From NCBI RefSeq assembly GCF_030269365.1, contig NZ_BSTF01000009.1:62001-126000 (forward strand): 64,000 nt of DNA, written 5' to 3'. Below are positions 51,001 to 57,931 of the stretch, one piece after another (position 1 is the stretch's first letter; each line of letters starts with the position of its first letter). A model generated the notes under the pieces. The model was not told the DNA's origin and did not search any database. It saw only the letters and a list, made by a program, of their open reading frames with translations. The position numbers and the translations under genes are program-made. The stretch comes from Lentzea sp. NBRC 102530 (lineage in GTDB: Bacteria; Actinomycetota; Actinomycetes; Mycobacteriales; Pseudonocardiaceae).

Positions 51001-51892
51001 CGTGTTCGGCAACTACACGCAGCGCAACGACGGTCCCGGCAAGGTGTTCGACTTCGCCGGCGTCCAGAACATGACCATCGAGAACATCTGGGTCGAGCAC
51101 ATGATGTGCCTGTTCTGGGGCAACAACGTCGACAACAACGTCATCAAGGACAGCCGCATCCGCAACATGTACGCGGACGGCCTGAACATGACGAACGGCT
51201 CGGCGGGCAACCGGATCGCGAACATCGAGGCCCGTTCGACCGGTGACGACGCGTTCGCGTTGTTCGCCGCCACCGACAACGGCGGCAGCGGCCAGCAGAA
51301 CAACGTCTTCGAGAACCTGAGCGTCACGACCCCGTGGCGCGCGGCCGGTCTCGCGGTGTACGGCGGCAAGAACAACATCTTCCGCAACATCTACATCGCG
51401 GACACGCTCACCTACTCCGCGGTGACGATCAGCTCGCTCGACTTCGGTTACCCGATGGAGGACTTCGGGCCGGAGCCGACGACGTTCAGCGGCCTCACCC
51501 TGGTGCGCTCCGGCGGCCACTTCTGGGGCCAGCAAACGTTTGGCGCGATCTGGATGTTCTCCGCTTCCAAGAAGTACACCGGAATCCGGGTGAGCGACGT
51601 CGAGATCATCGATCCGACGTACAGCGGAATCATGTTCCAGACCAAGTACAACGGTGCCGCCGAGAACGTCTTCCAGGACACGGTGCTGTCCAACGTGAGC
51701 ATCTCGGGTGCGCGCAAGTCCGGTGACGCGTTCGACGCCAAGTCCGGATTCGGGTTGTGGGCCAACGAGATGCCGGAGCCCGGTCAGGGTCCCGCCGTCG
51801 GCGAGGTCACGTTCAACGGCCTGAGGTTCGCCAACAACTTCCAGGACATCAAGAACACCACGACCACCTTCAAGATCAACATCAACAACTGA
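48083..51892 (+). CDS. Secreted GH87-type alpha-1,3-glucanase (mycodextranase family), modular
   Basis: 1269 residues. Signal peptide to about AQAA (33); discoidin-type module (~110-250, GDGNQSTYWESAN); fibronectin III (~258-340); second discoidin module (~350-480, NDGNVQTYWESNG); two CARDB-like Ig folds (~485-705); a CBM6-like module (~715-880); and a right-handed beta-helix (~890-1269). Asp1032 (YADGLN) and the Asp1055-Asp1056 pair (STGDDAFAL) have the same 23-residue spacing as the catalytic Asp triad of Bacillus Agl-KA. It would cut alpha-1,3-glucan of fungal walls. It heads an operon with a paralogue 26 bp on. Confidence 0.85.
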   Translation: MSLTTRARSLLAPATALITAAATLTFVPAAQAAPVSLDLAKQTRISEVTLTSAENSTETFAVQTSLDGRGWSTLVAERPHTFQHGKVTFKVDPTLVKHVRATRTTAKLAVREADASAKLQASYTASSTNQNYGPGNAGDGNQSTYWESANNAFPQWLQADLGAAVKADRVVLKLPTGGWGARTQTLAVQGSTDGTNFTDLAPSRGYEFNPTSNSTVTIDFTAATTRYVRLRITANTGWPAGQISEFEVQGPTGGDTQAPSAPGNLAFTQPQSGQIRLTWNASTDNVGVTGYDVYANGTLRTSVTGTTFTDSQPDGLRVSYHVIAKDAAGNQSPASNTVTREGATGTNLAQGKPVTANNNVHDFVAANANDGNVQTYWESNGLPGTLTVQLGSNADVSSVALKLNPDTAWGARTQNIEVLGREQNATSFTSLAPGRDYRFDPATGNSVTINTSGRVADLQVRGTSNTGAPGTQVAEIQVFGTPAPNPDLTVTATSFTPAAPVETDQITLNATVRNAGTAASTTTDVTFFLGTTAVGTATVGALAAGAQANVSTTISARPEGSYEYTAKVDETKKVAEQNETNNARIHPSPLVVTPVPSSDLVAVPTWSPSNPANGQTTTFSVAIKNQGSINSASGAHGITVTILNSSGQTVRTLTGSHTGVINAGATTAAVNVGTWPAADGRYTVRTAIANDGNEIPAKQPNNTSEQALFIGRGASVPWQHVEAEDATIGGGAQVLSPNRTIGDLAGEASGRRAVTLNGTGQSVEFTTGAPTNTLVTRFSIPDSSGGGGITSTLNVYVNGQFHKAIDLTSKYMWLYGNEASPGNSPGAGGPRHIYDEANVMLNSTFPAGTKIKLQKDAANTTNYAIDFVNFEQVQAAGNPDAARYAVPAGFTHQDVQNALDRVRMDTTGNLIGVYLPAGTYPTQQKFNVYGKAVRVIGAGPWFTRFQAPLTQENTDLGFSAQSSASGSTFSGFAVFGNYTQRNDGPGKVFDFAGVQNMTIENIWVEHMMCLFWGNNVDNNVIKDSRIRNMYADGLNMTNGSAGNRIANIEARSTGDDAFALFAATDNGGSGQQNNVFENLSVTTPWRAAGLAVYGGKNNIFRNIYIADTLTYSAVTISSLDFGYPMEDFGPEPTTFSGLTLVRSGGHFWGQQTFGAIWMFSASKKYTGIRVSDVEIIDPTYSGIMFQTKYNGAAENVFQDTVLSNVSISGARKSGDAFDAKSGFGLWANEMPEPGQGPAVGEVTFNGLRFANNFQDIKNTTTTFKININN

Positions 51893-51918
51893 TCCCCTGC
51901 CACGAAGGACAATTCAAA

Positions 51919-54900
51919 ATGAGAAACACGCTACTGAAGCGTGCGGTGAGTGCTGCCGTCGTCAGCGCCCTCGCACTGTTCGGATTGACACCCGCGGCAG
52001 GTGCGGCGGTGGTCCGGCTGTCCGCGAACCTGACCGCGTCGAGCAGCAACGGCCCGTACGGCGCCGGGAACGCCGGTGACGGCAACCAGGGCAGCTACTG
52101 GGAGAGCACGAACGGCGTGTTCCCCCAGTGGCTCCAGGCCGACCTCGGGTCGTCCAAGAGCGTCAGCAAGGTGGTGCTGCGCCTGCCCGCCGGGTGGGAA
52201 CAGCGCTCGCAAACGCTTGCCGTACAAGGGAGTGCGAACGGCTCGCAGTTCAGCGACATCGTCGGATCGGGCGCGCGGGTCTTCTCCCCCGGCTCGAACA
52301 ACACGGTGACGCTGGACTTCGCCGCCACCAGCGCCCGGTACGTGCGCGTCACGATCACCGCGAACACCGGCTGGTCCGCGGGCCAGCTCAGCGAGTTCGA
52401 GGTGCACGGCGAGTCCGGACCGGTCGACCCGCCGCCCGCCGGGGACAACCTCGCCCAGGGCAAGCCGGTCGAGGAATCCGGGCACGTGCACGACTTCGTG
52501 GCCGCCAACGCGGTCGACGGCAACACGGGCACGTACTGGGAGTCCAATGGTCTCCCCGGTCACCTGACCGCGAAGCTGGGCTCGAACGCCGACATCACCT
52601 CGGTCGTCGTGAAGCTCAACCCCGACAACGCGTGGGGTGCGCGGACGCAGAACTTCGAGGTGCTGGGCAAGGAAGCAAGCGCTTCCGCGTTCGCGACCCT
52701 CAAGGCGCGCGCCGACTACCGGTTCGACCCGGCGACCGGCAACACCGTCACCATCCCGGTGAGCGGGCGGGCCTCCGACGTGCGCCTGCACTTCTACTCC
52801 AACACCGGCGCGCCCGGCGGCCAGGTCGCCGAGTTCCAGGTGTTCGGCGCGTCCGCACCGGCTCCCGACCTGACCGTCACGAACCTGACGTGGACGCCGG
52901 CCAGCCCCTCCGAGGCCGACGCGATCAGGCTCACCGCCACCGTGCGCAACGGCGGCACCGTGGCATCCGGCGCCACCACGCTGAACGCCACGCTCGGCGG
53001 CACCGTCGTGGGCAACGCCGCGGTCGGTGCGCTCGCCCCTGGAGCCACGGCCACCGTCACCGTCGACGCGGGCCGTCGGGGTGCCGGGTCCTACGCGGCC
53101 GCGGCCACGGTGGACCCGGCCAACCAGGTGGCGGAGACCAACGAGGGCAACAACACCTTCACCTCCGGCTCTCCCCTGGTCGTCGGCCAGGCGCCCGGAC
53201 CGGACCTGCAGGTCCTCGGCGTCACGCCGAACCCGTCGTCCCCGGCGGCGGGCCAGGCCGTGACGTTCGCGGTGCAGGTCAACAACCGCGGCACGTCGGC
53301 GGCGGGCGCCTCGGTCACCCGCGTGACCGTCGGCGGCAGCACGTTGAACGCCAACACCTCCGCCATCAACGCCGGGCAGACCGTCACGGTCAACGTCGGT
53401 TCCTGGACCGCCACCAACGGCGGCGCCACGGCCACCGCGACCGCCGACGCGACGAACGTCGTGGCGGAGACCAACGAGACCAACAACACCGCCACCCAGT
53501 CCATCGTGGTCGGACGTGGCGCGTCGGTGCCGTTCACGAGCTACGAGGCCGAAGCGGGCCGTTACACCGGCACGCTGTTGCAGGCTGACGCGAAGCGCAC
53601 GTTCGGGCACACCAACTTCGGGTCCGAGTCCTCGGGCCGCAAGTCGGTGCGACTCGACGCGCAGGGCCAGTTCGTGGAGATCACCTCGACGGTCAGCACC
53701 AACTCGATCGTCGTGCGCAACTCGATCCCGGACGCCGCCGCCGGTGGTGGCCAGGAGGCGACGATCAGCCTCTACGCGAACGACCAGTTCGTGCAGAAGC
53801 TGACGTTCTCGTCGCGGCACAGCTGGCTCTACGGCACGACCGACGACCCCGAGGGCCTCACGAACCGTCCGGGTGGCGACGCCCGCAGGCTGTTCGACGA
53901 GACCTCGCAACTGCTGGCCTCGAGCTACCCGGCGGGCACGAAGTTCAAGCTCCAGCGCGATTCCGGTGACAACGCCCAGTTCTACGTCATCGACCTGATC
54001 GACCTGGAGCAGGTCGCGCCGGCCGCGGCGAAGCCGTCCGAGTGCGTGTCGATCACGCAGTACGGTGCCACCGCGAACGACCAGACGGACGACACCGACG
54101 CGTTGCAGCGCGCCGTGACGGCCGACCAGAACGGGGAGATCCCCTGCGTCTGGATCCCGGAGGGCAGGTTCCGCCAGGAGAAGAAGATCCTCACGGTGTT
54201 CAACAGCGGTGGCGACAACCAGGTCGGCATCCGCAACGTCACGATCCGCGGCGCCGGCATGTGGCACTCGCAGCTGTTCTCGCTGATCCAGCCGCAGGAC
54301 GCGGACACGATCAACCACCCGCACGAGGGCAACTTCGGGTTCGACATCGACGACAACACCCAGATCTCCGACATCGCGATCTTCGGTTCCGGCCGGATCC
54401 GCGGCGGTGACGGCGGTGCCGAGGGCGGCGTCGGCCTCAACGGGCGGTTCGGCAAGAACACCAAGGTCACCAACGTGTGGATCGAGCACGCCAACGTCGG
54501 TGTCTGGGTCGGCCGCGACTACACCAACCTGCCGGACCGCTGGAACCCCGGCGACGGCCTGCAGTTCAGCGGCATGCGGATCCGCGACACCTACGCCGAC
54601 GGCATCAACTTCACCAACGGCACCCGCAACTCCACGGTCTTCAACTCGTCGTTCCGCACCACGGGCGACGACGCGCTGGCCGTGTGGGCGTCGAAGTACG
54701 TGAAGGACCAGAACGTCGACGTCGGCAGCGGCAACGCGTTCCTCAACAACACGATCGCCCTGCCCTGGCGCGCCAACGGCATCGCGATCTACGGCGGCTC
54801 GAACAACCGCGCGGAGAACAACGTCATCTCCGACACCGCCAACTACCCGGGCATCATGCTGGCGACCGACCACGACCCGCTGCCGTTCGGCGGGACCACG

Positions 54901-55248
54901 ACGCTCGCCAACAACGCCCTGTACCGCACCGGCGGCGCGTTCTGGGGGGAGGCGCAGGAGTTCGGCGCCATCACGCTGTTCTCGCAGAACCTGCCGATCC
55001 CCGGCGTCGTCATCCGCGACACCGAGATCCTGGACTCCACCTACGACGGGATCCAGTTCAAGGGCGGCGGTTCCGGCATGCCGGACGTGGCGATCACGAA
55101 CGTCCGCATCGACGGGTCGAACAACGGTTCGGGCATCCTCGCGATGGCCCAGGCCCGTGGTTCGGCGCGGCTGACGAACGTCACGATCACCAACTCGCGG
55201 GACGGCGACATCACGATCGAACCCGGTTCGCAGTTCGTCATCAACTAG
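51919..55248 (+). CDS. Second secreted GH87-type alpha-1,3-glucanase, modular
   Basis: 1109 residues, a paralogue of the preceding gene. Signal peptide to about AGAA (30); two discoidin modules (~35-165 GDGNQGSYWESTN; ~175-310 VDGNTGTYWESNG); two CARDB-like domains (~315-530); CBM6-like (~540-700); pectate-lyase-3 type beta-helix opening with VSITQYGATANDQTDDTDAL. Catalytic candidates Asp894 (YADGIN) and Asp917-Asp918 (TTGDDALAVW) keep the 23-residue spacing. It has no fibronectin domain. The helix domain opening differs from its neighbour, so substrate preference may differ. The 26-bp gap shows co-transcription. Confidence 0.86.
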   Translation: MRNTLLKRAVSAAVVSALALFGLTPAAGAAVVRLSANLTASSSNGPYGAGNAGDGNQGSYWESTNGVFPQWLQADLGSSKSVSKVVLRLPAGWEQRSQTLAVQGSANGSQFSDIVGSGARVFSPGSNNTVTLDFAATSARYVRVTITANTGWSAGQLSEFEVHGESGPVDPPPAGDNLAQGKPVEESGHVHDFVAANAVDGNTGTYWESNGLPGHLTAKLGSNADITSVVVKLNPDNAWGARTQNFEVLGKEASASAFATLKARADYRFDPATGNTVTIPVSGRASDVRLHFYSNTGAPGGQVAEFQVFGASAPAPDLTVTNLTWTPASPSEADAIRLTATVRNGGTVASGATTLNATLGGTVVGNAAVGALAPGATATVTVDAGRRGAGSYAAAATVDPANQVAETNEGNNTFTSGSPLVVGQAPGPDLQVLGVTPNPSSPAAGQAVTFAVQVNNRGTSAAGASVTRVTVGGSTLNANTSAINAGQTVTVNVGSWTATNGGATATATADATNVVAETNETNNTATQSIVVGRGASVPFTSYEAEAGRYTGTLLQADAKRTFGHTNFGSESSGRKSVRLDAQGQFVEITSTVSTNSIVVRNSIPDAAAGGGQEATISLYANDQFVQKLTFSSRHSWLYGTTDDPEGLTNRPGGDARRLFDETSQLLASSYPAGTKFKLQRDSGDNAQFYVIDLIDLEQVAPAAAKPSECVSITQYGATANDQTDDTDALQRAVTADQNGEIPCVWIPEGRFRQEKKILTVFNSGGDNQVGIRNVTIRGAGMWHSQLFSLIQPQDADTINHPHEGNFGFDIDDNTQISDIAIFGSGRIRGGDGGAEGGVGLNGRFGKNTKVTNVWIEHANVGVWVGRDYTNLPDRWNPGDGLQFSGMRIRDTYADGINFTNGTRNSTVFNSSFRTTGDDALAVWASKYVKDQNVDVGSGNAFLNNTIALPWRANGIAIYGGSNNRAENNVISDTANYPGIMLATDHDPLPFGGTTTLANNALYRTGGAFWGEAQEFGAITLFSQNLPIPGVVIRDTEILDSTYDGIQFKGGGSGMPDVAITNVRIDGSNNGSGILAMAQARGSARLTNVTITNSRDGDITIEPGSQFVIN

Positions 55249-55275
55249 CGGCCCGGCTCGTAGATCACATTTAGA

Positions 55276-55312
55276 ACCACCTCCGATCGGGTACTTCCCG
55301 GTCGGAGGTGGT
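55276..55312 (+). promoter_or_regulatory. Hairpin holding the stress-protein Shine-Dalgarno
   Basis: ACCACCTCCGA (55276-55286) pairs perfectly with TCGGAGGTGGT (55302-55312), with an inner CGGG/CCCG. The right arm contains GGAGG, the ribosome site 7 nt before the ATG at 55316. It may terminate the GH87 transcript, hide the ribosome site, or both. Confidence 0.65.
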
Positions 55313-55315
55313 CTT

Positions 55316-56167
55316 ATGTCCACGGTCGTGGTCGGCTTCGACGGTTCCGGCCTGGCGCGCCGGGCCGTGCTGTTCGGTGCCGAGGAAGCTTCCCGCCGCG
55401 GTGCGGCCCTGCGGGTCGTGCACGCCGTGCGCGCCCCGTTGCCGGAACCCGTGTTCACGCCGATGTCCGTCCCGGTGCCGGAGTTCGTCACCGAGGAGAC
55501 GATGTCGCGAGCGGCCGAGGACCACCTCGCCGAGCTGGCGACCGAGCTCAAGGCCCAGTGGCCCGATCTCGAGGTCACGACCCACGTCCGCATCGGCCGC
55601 CCGGTCGACGTCCTCGCCGCCGAACCGGGCGACCTGCTCGTGCTCGGCTCGTCCGGGCGCACCGGCATCGCCGAGATGTTCCTGGGCTCCACCGCGGTCG
55701 AGCTGGTGGCCTCCGGTGGCCGTCCGGTGATCGTCACCCGGTCCGGGCCGGTGGACGGGCGTGTGGTCGTCGGTGTCGACGGTTCCGAGACCTCCACGGA
55801 CGCGATCGCGTTCGCCTTCGAGCACGCCGCGCGGCACGGCCGTGAGCTGCTGGCCATCCACGCGTGGAACGACGTGGGCTGGGCAGAGCTGCCCGAGCAG
55901 GACTTCGACCACGTCCGCGCGGACCTCGCCAAGCTCCTGGAAGAACAGCTCGCACCACACGTCGCGCAGTGGCCCGATGTGCACGTCGCGTCGGAGGTGG
56001 CGTTCGACGCACCGGCGCGCGCGTTGCTCCAAGCGGCCGATGGTGCCGCGTTGATCGCCGTGGGAAGTCACGGCCGTGGTGCCGTCACGCGTGCAATCCT
56101 GGGTTCAGTGAGCCACGCTGTGCTCCACCACGCGCCGTGCCCGGTCGCCGTGGTTCATCGGAGGTGA
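55316..56167 (+). CDS. Universal stress protein, two UspA domains
   Basis: 283 residues, two Usp domains (1-142, 146-283). Each has the ATP-binding G-2x-G-9x-G(S/T): GSSGRTGIAEMFLGST and GSHGRGAVTRAILGS, plus the opening VVVGFDGS / VVVGVDGSE. Such tandem proteins in actinomycetes bind ATP and respond to hypoxia or starvation. The ribosome site lies in a hairpin with the GH87 3' end. The lipoprotein gene follows 6 bp on. Confidence 0.95.
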   Translation: MSTVVVGFDGSGLARRAVLFGAEEASRRGAALRVVHAVRAPLPEPVFTPMSVPVPEFVTEETMSRAAEDHLAELATELKAQWPDLEVTTHVRIGRPVDVLAAEPGDLLVLGSSGRTGIAEMFLGSTAVELVASGGRPVIVTRSGPVDGRVVVGVDGSETSTDAIAFAFEHAARHGRELLAIHAWNDVGWAELPEQDFDHVRADLAKLLEEQLAPHVAQWPDVHVASEVAFDAPARALLQAADGAALIAVGSHGRGAVTRAILGSVSHAVLHHAPCPVAVVHRR

Positions 56168-56173
56168 CGTCGG

Positions 56174-56602
56174 ATGCGCGGGTCAGCTGCCGTGCTGCTG
56201 TGTGTGGTCCTGGCTTCGTGCGGTGCTGCGCAGACGCCGGCGGGTTCCGGCCCGTCGAGCAGCCAACCGTCCAGCACGTCCTCTGAGGCACCGGCCACGA
56301 CCACACCGAGCATCCCGCCGCCGTTGCCGCCCTCGTCGGCACCGCTGCCGCCCACGCTGCCCACGCCCACACGGGCGCTCGACCCGGACGTGAAGACGGT
56401 GCGCGGCACGATCTCCGCCGGGGTCGAGGCGGGGTGCACGCTGCTGACCGCGCCGGGTGAGCAGTACCTGCTGCTCGGCGCCGATCCGGCGATCGCGGTG
56501 GCCGGGGCGGTGGTCGAGGTGAGCGGCAAGCCCGATCCCGGGGCGATGACGACCTGCCAGCAGGGCACGCCGTTCCACGTCACGAGCACGCGCCGCGGCT
56601 GA
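56174..56602 (+). CDS. Pro/Ser-rich lipoprotein of unknown function
   Basis: 142 residues. Lipoprotein signal with LASC (Cys16), a ~55-residue Ser/Thr/Pro linker, and a C-terminal beta domain of about 75 residues (VRGTISAGVEAGCTLLTAPG, VEVSGKPDPGAMTTC) with a Cys pair probably forming a disulfide; it resembles small OB-like domains of actinobacterial lipoproteins. ATG 56174, 6 bp after the stress protein gene, so likely co-transcribed. Confidence 0.75.
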   Translation: MRGSAAVLLCVVLASCGAAQTPAGSGPSSSQPSSTSSEAPATTTPSIPPPLPPSSAPLPPTLPTPTRALDPDVKTVRGTISAGVEAGCTLLTAPGEQYLLLGADPAIAVAGAVVEVSGKPDPGAMTTCQQGTPFHVTSTRRG

Positions 56603-56635
56603 TCGCCCGTTCGGCTCCAGACCGGGTGGGGTCCG

Positions 56636-56866
56636 GTGGCGGACGATGGGCCGGTGGAACGTCCCGAGCCCGAGCCCGTCGCGAACGTCGTCAACGGCGA
56701 CGTCCACGGCCTCGTCGTCCAGGTCGGCAGAGGCACCCCCGACCCCGGTCAGCCGCCCGTGCGCACGAACAGCGTGAGGCCCACGACCAGGATCCTGGTC
56801 GTGGGCCTCACGCTGTTCGTCGCGGTCGTGGTGGCGCTGGCGCTCGTCCCCGGCCTCAGCCCCTGA
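56636..56866 (+). CDS. Small membrane protein with N-V-x-G-x-V-x-G motif
   Basis: 76 residues. VANVVNGDVHGLVVQVGRG resembles the repeat found at the start or linker of actinobacterial signalling and conflict-system proteins (NxVxGxVxGxVVQxG). A helix (ILVVGLTLFVAVVVALALV) anchors the C-terminus, with a basic RPTTR before it, so the motif would be in the cytoplasm. GTG 56636 start. The helix region is encoded within a 56-bp perfect palindrome. The last 11 bp overlap the convergent esterase gene. Confidence 0.6.
   Translation: MADDGPVERPEPEPVANVVNGDVHGLVVQVGRGTPDPGQPPVRTNSVRPTTRILVVGLTLFVAVVVALALVPGLSP
56765..56820. repeat. 56-bp perfect palindrome
   Basis: The 28 bases 56765-56792 (ACGAACAGCGTGAGG...) are the exact reverse complement of 56793-56820, with GGATCC at the centre and no loop. 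It lies inside the 76-residue gene and 36 bp from the stop of the convergent esterase gene. Confidence 0.95.
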
Positions 56867-57791
56867 GAGCGGTGCGCAGGAACGCGGTCGCCTGGCTGAT
56901 CGCGGCCTCGGCGGCGTGCGTGCCGCGCAGCGCGTTCAGCATCACGAAGTCGTGGATGGCGCCCGCGTACCGCACGGCCGTCACCGGCACACCGGCCGCG
57001 CGCAGCTTGTCGGCGTAGGCCTCGCCCTCGTCGCGCAGCACGTCGGCCTCCGCGGTGATCACGAGTGCCTGCGGCAGCCCGGCCAGCTGCTCGAGGGTGG
57101 CGCGCAACGGCGAGGCGGTGATCTCGGCGCGCTCGGCCTCGCTCGTCGTGTACTGGTCCCAGAACCACTGCATGCCGTCGCGGCGCAGGAAGTAGCCCTC
57201 GGCGAACTGCAGGTACGAGTCGGTGTCGAAGGAGGCATCGGTCACCGGGTAGAAGAGGACCTGGGCCTTGAGATCGATGTCGCCGCGTTCCTTGGCCTGC
57301 AACGTCAACGCCGCCGCCATGTTGCCGCCGACCGAGTCACCGGCGACCGCGACCCGCGTGACGTCGAGACCGTGCGCGGCGCCCGACGACTGGATCCACC
57401 GGGCGGTGGCGTAGTTCTGGTCGATGGCGACCGGGTAGCGGGCCTCGGGCGAGAGCGAGTAGTCGGGGAAGACGACGGCGGCACCGGCGCCCGCGGCGAG
57501 TTCGCGGACGAGGCGGTCGTGGGTGTGGGCGTTGCCGAAGACCCAGCCCGCACCGTGGATGTAGAGGACGACCGGGAGCGGGCCCTCGACGCCGACGGGC
57601 TTGACCACGCGGACCTTGAAGCCGTCGAGCTCGACCCACTCCTCGTCGACCGCGGGCTTCTCGACCTCGCCGGACTGCACCTCGTCGACGGCCTTGCGGC
57701 CCTCCTCGGGGGCGATCTGGAACAGGAACGGCGGCTGGTCGGTGGCGGCGGCGAACTCGGCGGCGGCGGGTTCGAGGACGGGGCGCTTCAT
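56856..57791 (-). CDS. Hormone-sensitive-lipase-type esterase
   Basis: 311 residues. HSL (GDXG) family: oxyanion IHGAGWVFG, nucleophile GDSVGGN (Ser153), acid in the EADVLRDEG region and His in YAGAIHDFVML. It hydrolyses short-chain carboxylic esters in the cytoplasm. ATG 57791 has AGGAGG 7 nt upstream; ATG 57824 is in frame. A 15-bp palindrome lies upstream. Confidence 0.93.
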   Translation of the reverse strand: MKRPVLEPAAAEFAAATDQPPFLFQIAPEEGRKAVDEVQSGEVEKPAVDEEWVELDGFKVRVVKPVGVEGPLPVVLYIHGAGWVFGNAHTHDRLVRELAAGAGAAVVFPDYSLSPEARYPVAIDQNYATARWIQSSGAAHGLDVTRVAVAGDSVGGNMAAALTLQAKERGDIDLKAQVLFYPVTDASFDTDSYLQFAEGYFLRRDGMQWFWDQYTTSEAERAEITASPLRATLEQLAGLPQALVITAEADVLRDEGEAYADKLRAAGVPVTAVRYAGAIHDFVMLNALRGTHAAEAAISQATAFLRTALRG

Positions 57792-57834
57792 GGCTTCCTC
57801 CTGGCGTTCCTGGGGTGGTGCCATAAAGCTAGTA

Positions 57835-57849
57835 CGCGATTAAATCGCG
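57835..57849 (-). promoter_or_regulatory. Palindrome upstream of esterase
   Basis: CGCGATTAAATCGCG, a perfect 7-bp inverted repeat around one base, 44 bp before the esterase ATG. Operator-like; no regulator gene adjoins. Confidence 0.5.
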
Positions 57850-57889
57850 CACAACGTAATCACTGCCTCACCGGTGGCGGGAATAGGAA

Positions 57890-57918
57890 CGGCCCCTCGC
57901 CCGGGGGACGAGGGGCCG
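57890..57918 (-). terminator. Terminator after ceramidase gene
   Basis: CGGCCCCTCG and CGAGGGGCCG form a perfect 10-bp stem with a 9-nt loop, 14 nt past the ceramidase stop. Confidence 0.8.
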
Positions 57919-57931
57919 CGAGACGCCGAAC

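Noticed and set aside
48113..55932. Very long minus-strand frames (over 1100 residues) opposite the GH87 genes
   Set aside because: Low-complexity Arg/Val/Gly composition without motifs; the plus strand holds signal peptides, repeated domains and catalytic Asp residues.
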